Of a DNA stretch of 64,000 bases, positions 43,095 through 53,663 are shown piece after piece. Within the stretch, counting starts at the first letter, position 1, and every line of letters begins with the position of its first letter. The notes under the pieces were generated by a model. It saw only the letters and a program-made list of their open reading frames with translations. It was not told the origin of the DNA and searched no databases. Origin of the DNA: Odontocerum albicorne (lineage: Eukaryota; Arthropoda; Insecta; Trichoptera; Odontoceridae); the NCBI GenBank assembly GCA_949825065.1, contig OX463846.1, positions 11,404,177 to 11,468,176 on the forward strand, written 5' to 3'. A program made the position numbers and the translations under genes.

Positions 43095-43735
43095 GTGAGT
43101 TTTATCTCTCTAGGAGGAGCCTTGCGGTGCATATTGATGGAGTAATTTCCGGGGAATGAACGAGTGGTGTCGCGCAGGAGTCACATTTGGGATCATTGTT
43201 ATTGAAATTATTCATTAACGATATATCTGGGTAGTGTTTTGAAGGATTAAATACGAGTATGTGAATAACTTATCGAGATCCCAGCGGGTCTTAACAAATT
43301 ACATTCGTGGCGTTTGATAAATCACCTACACCTCAATACTAAAAAATGACAGTAAATCAACTTTTATAGAATTAAAAAAACAATTATCTTCGAATATAGT
43401 ATACGTTTTCATATGTTTTATAATGTTTGCATCATGCGAGATCTGGGAGTTTTTTTCGACTGTGCCCGGTCTTTTTCAACCCATGTGTGACTTATTGTTT
43501 GAGAGTTTTGGTTTTCATAATGAGACACTCGAATAAATTTAAGAGAGTATACGAAATCCATATTCTCTATTGCGTTCTGACTAGGAGTAACCTTGAATAC
43601 AACTTCAGTATCTGGACTCCTTATTACGCAGTCCACTCTAATACTCTAGAGAGGGTGCAACACAATTTTTCGTCAAGTTGAGACACGATCACATTCATTT
43701 TAAGCCCGGTCTTAGAAATGATTATGTATTTTTTT
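43095..43735 (+). pseudogene. LINE-D, jockey-like reverse transcriptase remnant
   Basis: At 43160-43230 the codons read S-G-V-A-Q-E-S-H-L-G-S-L-L-L-K-L-F-I-N-D-I, the RT palm motif SGVPQGS.LGPLLF..FINDI with changes. After a decayed YxDD region, 43435-43680 gives R-D-L-G-V-F-F-D, then S-N-L-E-Y-N-F-S-I-W-T-P-Y-Y and L-E-R-V-Q-H-N-F. Multiple frameshifts and stops are present. Confidence 0.78.
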
Positions 43736-43739
43736 ACTA

Positions 43740-44390
43740 TCACACCTATATTTACTAAGACTCTGATCATAAAGTAATGTCTGATTTAATCATTTTTTTC
43801 AAAATAGTAAACGAAATAATTGACTGTCGTCAGTTACTGGAATTGGTCAACTTCTGATTTTTTTCGAGAAGTACGAGATTGCAGAATATATTCCGGTGCG
43901 AGAGTTGTAGGACTATTACTTGAGTTTTTTCGTACCCAGATTACATCGATTGGGTAATGAATTGGCAGTCTCGGACATATTTGGAGACAGTTATAAGACT
44001 TGAAAAGTTCTATCAGGAAGCGTTTTTGTTTATTTGAACTATGAATCCGATAGTGTGTCGTGAATCTCGTGGATTTTTTTTCTCAAAATTACCGAGATTT
44101 CTGAAAATATGTTGAAGTTTTGAAGCCCATTTTTGTGTGATGGAGTGAGTGAATCTGAATTGGAGTGAATTAATCCAAATATATAAATTGATGTCATGTT
44201 TTCAAAACAGATTATAATTTTTTGTATGGATCTTGGATCTCCTGAGCCTTGGCCTGTCTAATTTGTCTATTATATGCATGTTTTCTGATTCCAGTAAATG
44301 TTTATATGTTTTGTGACGAGTTGAATTAATATTCATGTGCACTCAAAACTCTATTTTTGTGTATAACTATTATATTTTCAATAGTCAATA
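43740..44390. other. Unassigned AT-rich DNA
   Basis: No frame or repeat is recognised. Confidence 0.4.
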
Positions 44391-44397
44391 AAATAAC

Positions 44398-44445
44398 CAA
44401 AAAACCTGCGGCCAGTTCTGTATACAACGATGATGTAATAAAATA
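44398..44445 (+). mobile_element. SINE-1 tail scrap
   Basis: It reads AAAACCTGCGGCCAGTTCTG then TATACAACGATGATGTAATA. This is only the SINE-1 3' end. Confidence 0.5.
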
Positions 44446-44465
44446 TTAAGATTAACAAATTAGAG

Positions 44466-44836
44466 CAGTGCTTCCCAATTACTTTCATGTAACGGCCCCC
44501 TAAATCTGAAGTAATTAAATCCCGCCCCCCCCCCAAAAAACATTTTTTTACAGTTACAGATTTATTTGGCAATAATTATTACAATTAAAATACACATATT
44601 TATATTCAACACAAAATTATAGGAACTTGCTTAAAAACTTTTTTTTTTAATAAAAACTATACTCACATGAAACAATTTAATGCGATAGATGAGATCGCAT
44701 GTTTAAACTGTTAAATATATACATTTCCTAAATATGTTATGTGGAAAAATATTCATAAGTGAATATTTGTACTTTGTACTGAATATTTTCGCGACCCCCA
44801 CGAGAAATCCCGCGGCCCCCAATTTGGGAAGCACTG
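44466..44836. mobile_element. hAT-type MITE with perfect target duplication
   Basis: The 371-bp element has ends CAGTGCTTCCCAA and TTGGGAAGCACTG, a 13-bp perfect inverted repeat in the hAT style. It is flanked by the exact 8-bp duplication AATTAGAG (44458-44465 and 44837-44844). Subterminal C-rich and G-rich blocks (about 44522-44534 and 44796-44820) are also partly inverted. It has no coding region. Confidence 0.94.
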
Positions 44837-44849
44837 AATTAGAGCACAC

Positions 44850-45485
44850 ACATTTTAAAGATTAAAATGTTGAGTAAACAATACTTCTTCGACATAAAAA
44901 CTACATTTTCGTAATTTAAAAACACCTGGTCAAACTCATGGAAACGTCCTTTTATTTCGATGAAAAATTGAGTAATTTATTTGTTCAATTCCTTCAACAA
45001 CTTTGTAAACGTCAAAAGGCGTATTTTGAATATGCGTACTATATTTTTTATAATTAAAAATAATTGGAAGAAGTCGATATCATTATTTATTGAAAACACT
45101 ACACATCCAGCAGCACTTCAAATAAGATTTATTTATTCAAGAAAGAGGTTTACACGAAAAGAACCAAGATCTTAGGTAGCACATTGAAGTTAATAATAAA
45201 AATGTAAAAAAAATCTAATTAGAGGAAAATCACTCAAGGTTAAGGAAAAACATAAAGATGTTAATAATGCGTTGTTTCGTTTCTCCCGGATAAATATCAT
45301 TAGGACCAAATTTTCGTCACTAACTACGAGTACATCTCAAACGTGTTAGATATATTTTATTATAAAAGGTAATAGTTCACCGCATTTTTTCAGCCATTGT
45401 ATACTCAAATTTGAACGTTTTTTTTTAATGATATATCGAAGTTAGAACAAAACAAGTTGTTTTTCATTGATTTATTCTTTTTTAA
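44850..45485. other. Unassigned AT-rich DNA
   Basis: No clear feature except a candidate footprint at 45325-45332. Confidence 0.4.
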
Positions 45486-45489
45486 TATC

Positions 45490-46010
45490 GCAGAAGAAAA
45501 AAATTATACGGACTAAAAAAATATATGTACAGTGTATGGCGACAATGTAGTAAGCGATCGTGTGTGTCAAATATAATTTAAAAACATCCGTAATGGTGAT
45601 ACGACACTCGAAGATAGTATCCGCTCTGGAACGTCGATTACCATTGATGACAATCAAATAAAAGCAGTGATCGAAAATAAAAGGCGTTCTACGAAACGCA
45701 AAGGAAAAAATGCGATATAAGTAAAAAAAAAAACAAGCGATCGTGTGTTTCTAACGTACTTTCAAGAAAAAAAACAATGGTGATACGTCACTCGAAGATG
45801 TTGTTCCCTCTGGAAGGACAATTGCAACTAATGACGATCAAATCAAGGCTTTGATCGAGAATAACTTGTGTTCTATGAAACGTTAGATGCTGAGATACAG
45901 AATATATAAAAAACCACCGTCCAAGATGCAAGATGATGATCGGTGCAAATTCGCATTTGAATTCGATCTTAAAATACATAATTACTTTTCGGACAACCCA
46001 ATCGAAGAGA
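45490..46010 (+). pseudogene. Mariner N-terminal region, tandemly duplicated
   Basis: The first copy reads V-Y-G-D-N-V-V-S-D-R-V-C-Q-I, then L-E-D-S-I-R-S-G-T-S-I-T-I-D-D-N-Q-I-K-A. From 45735 the same region starts again (AAGCGATCGTGTG at 45552 and 45735, period 183) with a slightly better D-D-Q-I-K-A-L-I-E-N-N. The second copy continues to about 46010. No catalytic domain follows. It is the same family as 13.6 kb. Confidence 0.65.
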
Positions 46011-46044
46011 ACATGATCATGCACACTGGGAAAGGTAACAGTTC

Positions 46045-46300
46045 TTGTTTTTTTCTTGTTACTTAGAAAATGAAGAAGAGCACTACGAAATAGTTTGGGA
46101 ATGTAGAACGAATAAATTAAGAAACACTAACAAAAAAAATTGTGCACATCTGAGTAGAAGGCGTGGTAAAGTAAGACCAAAGAAATTATGGTTGAATCAA
46201 GTGAATAGTATTTTGGAGAAAAGAAAAATTAAGAAGTAAGAGAAATCGAGGAGCTGTATGAGAAGGTGTATGGATGTAGAAAAGATATATAAGAAGGTGT
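46045..46300 (+). pseudogene. LINE-A ORF2 3' part
   Basis: A 64-codon frame has R-R-G-K-V-R-P-K-K-L-W-L-N-Q-V-N-S-I-L-E-K-R-K. The C-R-R-C-M-D-V-E equivalent follows in another frame. It ends where SINE-1 begins, so the SINE probably inserted into it. Confidence 0.72.
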
Positions 46301-46302
46301 AT

Positions 46303-46625
46303 GGACGACCTCCGTGACCTAGTCGGTAAGTCGCTTGTTTTTCAACCTAGTTGGCAAGCCAGTTGTGGGTTCGATCCCCGATGGAATCCACATTTTTTTT
46401 AAAGGATCCCAAGCCGGGGGTTTTACTTAAGGCCTCTTTAAATCTTTCCAGTTTGTTGGAATATATTTTCACACGGCAATTAGGCCACCAGATTGTACTG
46501 TATGTAACGAGAGAGTAATATATTATATCTTTAGCCCACCAGGTTGTACTGTATGCAACGAGAGTGTAATATACTATTTATTTAGCCCACCAGGTTGTAC
46601 TGTATGCAACGAGAGTGTAATATAT
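46303..46625 (+). mobile_element. SINE-1 copy with triplicated 3' tail
   Basis: The head GACGACCTCCGTGACCTAG, a B box GGGTTCGATCCCC and a body are followed by three copies of a 49-53 bp tail unit. The marker CCACCAG starts at 46485, 46534 and 46587. Each unit reads CCACCAGGTTGTACTGTATG then CAACGAGAGTGTAATAT. Confidence 0.85.
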
Positions 46626-47040
46626 TATTTATAGTTAAGGCATTAACACTGTGGAGGCTTAAATACATTATAATTTGTCTACTCAAATACTGTTTATTCA
46701 AGTTTATATAACGGTATAACCCTACCGGTTTCAAGAATTTCCCTTCATCATCAGCGGAGCACAAACAAGACTGAATTATGTTCGAACTGGTACCGGCAGT
46801 CTAACGATAAAAATTCTGTTTGAGGATTGTGAGTGGAGTTCCCAAGATCTCACCGCTGCTTGCTGAAGTTGTCTCCTGCCTCCCTCCACCCATAATCCCC
46901 AACCCGATATTTTACCGTTAGGCAGGTATATGTCGGTACTAGCTTGAACATAATTCAGTCTTTTTTGTGCTCCCCTGATGATGAGGTGAAAACGTTGAGA
47001 TCGGTAGGGTTATACCGTTGTATAAAGTGGAATAAACAGA
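46618..47040. mobile_element. FB foldback element, copy C, longest
   Basis: The 423-bp copy starts in the SINE-1 tail. The minus arm has CTGATGA (46748-46754) and GAAAC (46728-46732) with second stem CGGTA/TACCG. The plus arm has CTGATGA (46975-46981), a first-stem region AGGTGAAAACGT and a mutated GAGAT. A 190-bp centre between the arms, not seen in A or B, begins AAGACTGAATTATGTTCGAA and ends in its near inverse. Confidence 0.7.
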
Positions 47041-47044
47041 AAGC

Positions 47045-47715
47045 GTAAGAAGTTTCATATAAATCAATCTCACGAATTGGTTACTTTCGAAATAACCGAG
47101 TCGTGTGGACGATAATCTCAAAAAGATCCTGCTATCGGGTGCTAACGAGACGTGTTTGAGGATGGCTCTGGATATAGAGAATTTGTGCTGTCAAAATCAA
47201 CAACCTTAGACAAGATGAGATAAATAAAAAGGAAGCAGAATAATTGTGGATGCAGGATTATATTGGACATAGACTGATCATTACGAGTCGTGTGAGGAGT
47301 GTATGGTCATTCGAATACTCGTTACTTACCTACGCAGCGCGCTGTGCCAATTATGAATGTTTAAAACAGGTTTAACAAGAAATTCATCTCAATATATAAC
47401 GCATTTTTGCGAAAATATGTAATTCTTAGTACCAGTGAGGAAAATTCCAAGAGATGAAATATGTCGTTTCTTGCATTAAGATGTCATATGTTCAAAACAA
47501 TATTTTCTAGAATAAAACGATCTACTTATATATAAAGAAGACTTAATGTTCATTTATTGACACAAAGAAATACGTAACCAAATTGCACGAAGTGAGAAAA
47601 TAAATTAATTAAAAAATTCCGCCAACTACTATATAAATATGCTTTAAGCGATTCTCCTACATTGAGTTCATTTAAGAGGATCTTTTTTATCCATATAATA
47701 ATATAAATAATACTG
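47045..47715. other. Unassigned DNA
   Basis: Short lysine-rich frames lie around 47200-47260 and could be LINE debris. No motif is clear. Confidence 0.3.
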
Positions 47716-47716
47716 C

Positions 47717-48065
47717 TTGTATATTTCCATTGGGATGCCTCCATTGTGTCTTTTGAATCTGTGTCTGAAATATGTTCTTTCAGAGAGGAATAGAACTTTG
47801 AGATCGAATTCATCCTCATCGAATAAATTGATTATTCGGAATCAATTCAATAGGACGAGGTATTATGGCAGGGCTTTTGTCGTAGCTGGTCCTGGGGCGC
47901 GGAATTGTCTGCCTTTAAGTGTTAGATATATGGGTGACGTGCTCAGCTTTACGAAGCACTTGAAGACAACCTTTTTGGTATGGCTTATCAAAATTCATGA
48001 TTATACATGAACACTACAGTACACCTAAAGCTGAATGTATAATATTACTGTTACATATAGGAAGA
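47717..48065 (+). pseudogene. LINE-D C-terminal end and 3' UTR
   Basis: The 97-codon frame has N-R-T-L-R-S-N-S-S-S, R-T-R-Y-Y-G-R-A-F-V-V-A-G-P-G-A-R-N-C-L-P-L-S-V-R and S-F-T-K-H-L-K-T-T-F-L. This is the LINE tail pattern RT..YG.AF...GPR.WN.LP..IR...SF...LK..L. Homologous DNA at 33395-33680 extends past the stop. Confidence 0.8.
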
Positions 48066-48244
48066 TTTACAATGGTTTCTTTTTAGTTCGTCATCCCTTG
48101 GAAAGTTTACTTTCCAAATGTGCTTTTATTTATGTAGATGCAGCGAAGTACCTATCTTATTACCGCAGCCACTACCTTCCTATCCTTTTAAACAAAGCAA
48201 ACTGTTCTCATGGGCGCTTTATTGTATTGTAAAACCCTAATTTA

Positions 48245-48370
48245 TTAAACAATACAACCTGGCGGGTACGAGTGATTTATTTCTACACTGAAGTTGTATG
48301 CCGAGTATAAGGCCTATGTGAAAAACCAGACTGAAATAGAATCTTAAACTCCCGCTTTGGAATGCAAGGG
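48245..48370 (-). mobile_element. SINE-1 fragment, diverged
   Basis: The plus sense has AATACAACCTGGCGGG near 48254 and AACCAGACTGAAATAGAATC near 48330. These are the inverted tail and middle of SINE-1. The head is barely recognisable. Confidence 0.45.
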
Positions 48371-48429
48371 TTCTACAAAATAGACCACTGAGATCGTTCT
48401 TATTGTGTTATACGAGTATTACATTGTAT

Positions 48430-48625
48430 GCTGCTTTTGTTGTATGCAGTACAACCCGGAAGGGTCATTTGCCACTTGGCAATTTTTTCAACTACAGAAA
48501 AGTGGCTGTAACAAGCCTGAAGTGTAAACTAGACTTTTTTTTAATCTGGGTACCAAATGAGAATCGAGCCCACCACCCCTAAATTGGAAAGTAGGCGCCT
48601 TAAGGCGCCATTCGACTGAGTTAAC
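48430..48625 (-). mobile_element. SINE-1 copy
   Basis: The plus sense reads TTGTTGTATGCAGTACAACC, GCCACTTGGCAATTTTTTCA and GAGAATCGAGCCCACCACCC. The head end is altered near 48615, where the Harbinger-like element begins. Confidence 0.72.
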
Positions 48626-48785
48626 ACTGAACGACATGAGGCATGCGACATGTTTCCTAGTGTTGCCTGTTCCTAGGTGTGCGACTATGTGTCACAAATT
48701 TTAACAATGTCGCATGCGAATTTTGACTCCCCGAATCGTATGCGCTTTGTCGTCAATACGTGTAGCATGCGTCTTAAACAATTCC

Positions 48786-48959
48786 ATGGAGGCAACGTCA
48801 GTTTGGTACATAATGTCTTTACAAACAATCGCGGCGGCTGCATATTTGGTAATAGTTTTGAAGCGTAGAAAAAAAAGAAAGCCACGATGTTGGAGAAGAG
48901 AATTATATGTTTGTAGTCAAGAAGCTCAGAATGATGAAAAGCTGAACGCAAATTATTGA
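48786..48959 (+). pseudogene. Harbinger transposase N-terminus (putative)
   Basis: From ATG 48786 the 57-codon frame reads M-E-A-T-S-V-W-Y, a hydrophobic A-A-A-A-Y-L-V-I-V-L, then K-R-R-K-K-R-K-P-R-C-W-R-R-E-L-Y. A basic R/K cluster followed by R-x-W-x-x-x-L-Y near the start is typical of HARBI1-like transposases. The DDE domain is absent because the frame runs into the inverted MADF gene. Confidence 0.5.
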
Positions 48960-49126
48960 TTTTTTTTCACATCGATTACAGTGCAATCGTATTTACTCGC
49001 TAACTGCTTCAGTTTATAATTTTTTATCCTGTTGTCTTTATAATTCCTCATTTTATTATTCCATAACTCCGGTGAATTATTATAATCTTCAATAAACAAG
49101 GTAATTTTATCAATATTCCACTCCAT
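48953..49126 (-). pseudogene. MADF-domain protein N-terminus (Harbinger accessory gene)
   Basis: I start it at ATG 49126-49124, as M-E-W-N-I-D-K-I-T-L-F-I-E-D-Y fits the domain start better than the longer 89-codon frame. It continues N-N-S-P-E-L-W-N and Y-K-D-N-R-I-K-N. MADF domains (Myb/SANT-like DNA-binding) show this F-I-E.Y...P.LW pattern. Only about 57 of the usual 80-90 residues remain before the deletion junction. Confidence 0.6.
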
Positions 49127-49269
49127 GTTGCCGCTACAACAACACTCAACATGTAGCATGCTACAAAGATACTTGCTTCTTGTCGCTTCGTGTTCCTTCG
49201 ATTGAAAGACTGTGTGTAGCATGCGTCAATGCTGCATGCTACATGTTGCCTAAATGTGGTCTCAGTGGA

Positions 49270-49770
49270 ATTGCGCTTTTATTAACTAGATCGTGTAGGT
49301 ATATATGGTATATCTTTAAAATAAATATTTACAATGAAGAGGAATTAAACCTATGGTTAGTAAAAAAAATATGAAATCGGTAAGTTAATGGTATTTTAAA
49401 GATAAATTGAAAGCAATAAAAAACAAGAAAAACGTTTTGAGTGATTTATCAAGACAGGAAGATATCAACTGCAGCTATGATATTTATATTTTGGCTAGTA
49501 CCGGAAAGGTCATATATAGCGTGACGGTATGTACTTAAGTTTTGCCAGAACAGTTTTTTTCTGAATTACAATTTCGAATGCTTTTTAGTACTCAGGTTTC
49601 TTTTATTCATTCGTATGGTATGGCCAGAGACAAAATTGTCTTCTGTCTCATTAATTTCGCCTTCAGGTTTAGAACTATTGGAGTGGACATGTACCTTATA
49701 GTTCATCATCGCAGATGTTGGCAATACTGCCACACCTAGCACGAATAGTGTTTCCAGACAAACATTACCA
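49270..49770. other. Unassigned AT-rich DNA
   Basis: No frame or repeat is recognised. Confidence 0.4.
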
Positions 49771-49774
49771 GCCT

Positions 49775-49860
49775 GGGAACCTTATATTTTCTTCAGGAAC
49801 CACTGGGAATCGAACGTAAAATCCTTGAGTCAAGTACCAACTAGGCCACGGAGGTTATCC
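49775..49860 (-). mobile_element. SINE-1 head fragment
   Basis: The plus sense has CCACTGGGAATCGAACG and CCAACTAGGCCACGGAGG. This is the inverted tRNA-like head. The body is missing. Confidence 0.65.
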
Positions 49861-49864
49861 AATT

Positions 49865-50165
49865 TCGAATATTGTATAACAGGTAAAAGCAAAAAAGACA
49901 CCTAGAAAATATAACAATCAGCACTGCCGTTAAGAAAAAAAATCCTAATGAATGTTGGGCGGTCCTTTCCTGCTAAGGAGGCTCATAGATCGTCTAAAGG
50001 GTTGCAGCAAAAAAAATATGTGAGATAAGGCATGGAAAGAAAGCTTAAGAACAAGACGTCAAACGAGTTTCTCCTCTGACATAATAAGCAATACCATATA
50101 TAAATGTGAAAATACGTCTAAATTATATTTATTGTATATTAATTTTAGCTATAATAATTTTCGAA
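49865..50165. other. Unassigned AT-rich DNA
   Basis: Nothing recognised. Confidence 0.35.
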
Positions 50166-50169
50166 ACGA

Positions 50170-50640
50170 GTAGGCAGAGCTTTACAAAATACATGCAAAA
50201 AGTTTATCTTATTATCTGTTTTATTATTTTATCATCATTACACCACATCTGTTTTGGAGCAGGCAGCGAAGCTATATCTCCACACCTTCCTTTCCAAACA
50301 AACAACCGTTGACTTATCTACACTCGAACATGCTCTTCTGTTTGTCATGCTTCATAATTTTCCCTCAATCATATCTCCTTCTATATCATTTTATTTTTCT
50401 TTGACCCACTTGTTCCTCGCGCCTCGCCTGTTTTTCAATGCTATCTTCTCGATATGTCTACACCATCTCAAGATTCTTTTCTCTATTTTACTTACAACAT
50501 TCAACTGTTACAGACATTTATCACTAATCCGGTCATTGCTTACTAATATTATACCAAATCTTCTATGCAATACATATATTTCTACCGCATTTATTCTGTT
50601 CACATCACTAATCCTCAATATCAAATCTTCACCATTACAT
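50170..50640 (-). pseudogene. LINE-A-like remnant, diverged subfamily
   Basis: The plus sense reads TTTTGGAGCAGGCAGCGAAG near the 3' end, then pyrimidine-rich homologues of the LINE-A distal domain, including GTCTACACCATCTCAAGATT (the G-H-V region inverted). The 129-codon plus frame here is antisense and not a gene. Confidence 0.5.
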
Positions 50641-50644
50641 TAAG

Positions 50645-51000
50645 GTAGGCACTAACACACCACTGTTCACTAATAATATATAATATTTATATTATTCGTC
50701 CAGTACATCAGAATTAAATAAAACAATCACAAATGAATAATCTTATAAAACTTTTATCTACTTCACCGTCAAAATTAATAACTTCGCAGAAAAGCGATCT
50801 TTAAAATAACAAGTGTTACGTATATCGCGCATGAATCTGGTGAAACCCACATCAAAGACGTGTCACTCTTCAAGCAGGATGTTCGTTGAAAACAGTTATT
50901 TCTTAAGAACTGTGGGTCTTAATTTTTTGGTATCTTTAATAATAATTAAAATGTTGATGTTTAAATGGAGGTAAAAATCGTAAAGAAGCATTCATTACAA
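50645..51000. other. Unassigned AT-rich DNA
   Basis: Nothing recognised. Confidence 0.35.
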
Positions 51001-51004
51001 TCAA

Positions 51005-51120
51005 TAACATCAAGTGCGGTTATCTGGCACAGCTTGCAAGAGTGCGATGTGTTATCGAAGAGCTTAGAAGACACCGATGCGGTCTTCTGTGGATACCAGA
51101 ACTAAGAGGTGAAGGTATGC
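51005..51120 (+). pseudogene. LINE endonuclease N-terminal fragment (putative)
   Basis: The frame reads I-K-C-G-Y-L-A-Q-L-A-R-V-R-C-V-I-E-E-L-R, then R-H-R-C-G-L-L-W-I-P-E-L-R-G-E-G-M. In LINE apurinic endonucleases the equivalent is G-K-L-A-Q-L...I.E(L/M).RY..D(I/V)(L/I)G(I/L).E.RW. The catalytic glutamate would be the E of P-E-L-R. Only this motif survives. Confidence 0.45.
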
Positions 51121-51294
51121 ACAAGAATGTAATATTGAAGTATTTTATGTACATAACACAAGAACAAAGCAAATGGTTAGCCGCAAGCTGTTCATATTCG
51201 ATTATTCCGCAATTGTTCTTTGTCCCCATTGTAGTGGGATAACAATGGTATACATCAAAGGGTCGACCCTTCCCTGGCCCGCCCCTCACGCATC

Positions 51295-53635
51295 TCTATC
51301 TAAAAGTCTGACCAGTCTCTTTATAACAATCAGCTTCTAAGGCCTTGTGAACTGTTTCTTATTTCATGAGAAGTCTTGGACTTCATATCTACGGTATGTT
51401 CACTGTTGTTGTTGAAAAATTGCTGAGAACTAAGTATGATATCTAGAAAAGCCTTTTTTATAAACTTGATTATTAAAGCTACTGTAAGATCACGAGCCTA
51501 ACTAAAAAAATAATAAAAGGACTATTTATAAAGGGTGGTTCCAAAAGCAGACTGACCTCAAGGTATACATCAACTCAGGATTCGAATCCACTATTATTGA
51601 TAGATTAAAAATATTACAAAAAGGGAAGTTGAATGTAAAGAATAGGAAGGTGGTCGCTTTGGCCATTAGATTAGAAACTTCTCAGCATCTGCATATACTC
51701 GTATTTAGAAAAAACATATTTGGTAAGAAAACTGCAGAAAATTTACTAAGAAAAGACGAACTATAATGAAACCTTTGTAGATCTTCCGCTTTGTGATATT
51801 AACACATTCGGCTTAAGGTGGAGGGTAGTTGATGTATGCAGGGCGTACATGCAATCATAAACCTTGATGAGATCTCCCAAAAAATTGTGTTTTCAAGTGC
51901 TTCCCAAAACCGCACACGGCCCCCACGTCTCCAGCACCATGAGGAAGTCAAATTGGGATTTTACGAAGAAAAAAAACTAAAGTTAACAACTACAAACCAA
52001 GAAATAAAATCGAAAGATTGGAATAGAGAGATAGATGTTTGCAGATCTCAGTCCACACGGTTATAACATAAAACATAATTATGTTCAACAACGCTGAAGT
52101 TAGTCATTTGATAGGACAGCTTAAGGGCAACGGTATCAGGACTTTAAAAGCGATAAAAGTGCAGGGAAATTAGAAAAAATCGGCAAATGTCTGATCGCCT
52201 TGGAAAAAAATCGTTCTGTTGGCTAAAGTTTTACATGGATTTTAAGGCCACCTGAGGTATTTTTATTTTTTAAAGTTAACACGTTGCCTTTTTCCATCAA
52301 GTTAGTTTGCTTATGTAATTATTGTTGACTCGACAACTTTTATCAGAAATCAGTTTCCATAAAATTAACTTATAATTATCGAAGCGTTTTCATTTTGTTT
52401 ATTATATCAATAGTACGTACTCTGCCTTACCGTCCTAATACTAAGGAGAACTATAGGTACACGCATACCTCTCTTACACGAAACCTCTTTTAAAAGACTA
52501 TCAATTGAACTGGATTGAAAAAAAATAACAGCATGTTTTCTTTACGGCAAAACATTCAAATTGAAGAACAATAAACATTCAACCTACTTCTTTAATTATT
52601 AACAATAAATAGCTCTGTTCTACGAATTTTATTAGTCCCCGCTTTACGTGTTTCTACTTCCTACAACAAGGGCTTCAGGCGGAATGATCCCAGTTCACGA
52701 GAGCAGTGCTTACGTTATACGAGTGACATGTCACATCGGACATATGCCCAAATTAATTCAAAGGTTGAAAAAATATATTCTTGCTTGTGAGTGTATTAGT
52801 TACACTAAATGCAACATTATGTCGTATTAGTTAGATAAATGGCGCCCAAATTTTTCAAAGTCGATAATGTATCCCACACTTCATTTGTTATCAGAAACAG
52901 AAATATATAACAAAGTTATTTACAAACTGCATACAAACTCTATCCATTATAATGGACGCCAGGTCTAAAGAGATAGAAATAGAATTAAAAATTCTATTTT
53001 TTTTCTTTCCATGGAACGCATCATGCGTGTTTTATATAAAAATAAGTCCGTCTTTGTAATTTCGGTTAAATATATATTTTTTTGGAAATATTTTGTTTAT
53101 ATAAAGCGAGGTTTTGGTGTACTGCGAACGGAGGAAGGGTTTCGGGTCAATTTGGCAGAATATTATTACTTTTCGTGAAACGCGACTCGAGTTGTTAAAG
53201 AAAACGATTATTTTATGCAAATTAGTCAAAATATAATCAAATCAAATAATACGCTGAAATAAAACATCAATCAAACTTCGCCCTACTTAGCGAGTATATA
53301 TTTGTATAATGTATACCTATACTCAGCGCTTAGTGAAGGAAAATCGATAATGAGAATTAACCTGTTCTATTTTATACGCGTGTTTAAGCATTAATTAAAA
53401 CAAGAAATATTGTAAAAATACTTAAAATGAAGAAATTTGCAATGTTGAGTTGAATTGATTTCAAATAATTTAATGTCATAAAGAAAATTCAAATGATAAC
53501 ATTTTCATTATTTTCAGAGTGAAACTTTGTAACTTTGTTTTTTTAACAATGAAACAATGTTTATACTCGTATGTAAAAAGATAATTTAATTAATAAAAAT
53601 AATATATTTTATCAGGCTATTTGGTTTGTTCTCGC
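51295..53635. other. Unassigned AT-rich DNA, 2.3 kb
   Basis: The stretch has scattered frames of up to 76 codons with no recognisable motif and no repeat of my families. A candidate footprint is at 51696-51703. It is the longest repeat-free part of the window by eye. Confidence 0.35.
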
Positions 53636-53663
53636 ATCGGAAACGCCTCGCACACGAATCGTT

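Larger units (their letters stand above)
48626..49267. mobile_element. PIF/Harbinger-like element, internally deleted
   Basis: The outer ends share CACTGA..C.ACAT...GGCA..ACATGT in inverted orientation (left near 48632, right near 49262). Both subterminal regions carry GCATGC palindromes: 48641, 48711, 48765 on the left, and 49153, 49208, 49223 on the right. Two gene starts run inward: a transposase-like N-terminus (plus) and a MADF-domain gene (minus), which is the two-gene layout of this superfamily. They meet at 48953-48959, so the middle has been deleted. I could not confirm a 3-bp target duplication. Confidence 0.62.

Noticed and set aside
46534..46600. TACTGTA/TACAGTA as Sleeping-Beauty-type footprints
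   Set aside because: Most occurrences lie in the SINE-1 tail or the 71-bp unit, so they are inherited with those repeats and give no independent insertion evidence.
50254..50643. 129-codon plus frame as a gene
   Set aside because: It lies antisense to a LINE-A-like remnant and owes its openness to the pyrimidine-rich opposite strand.
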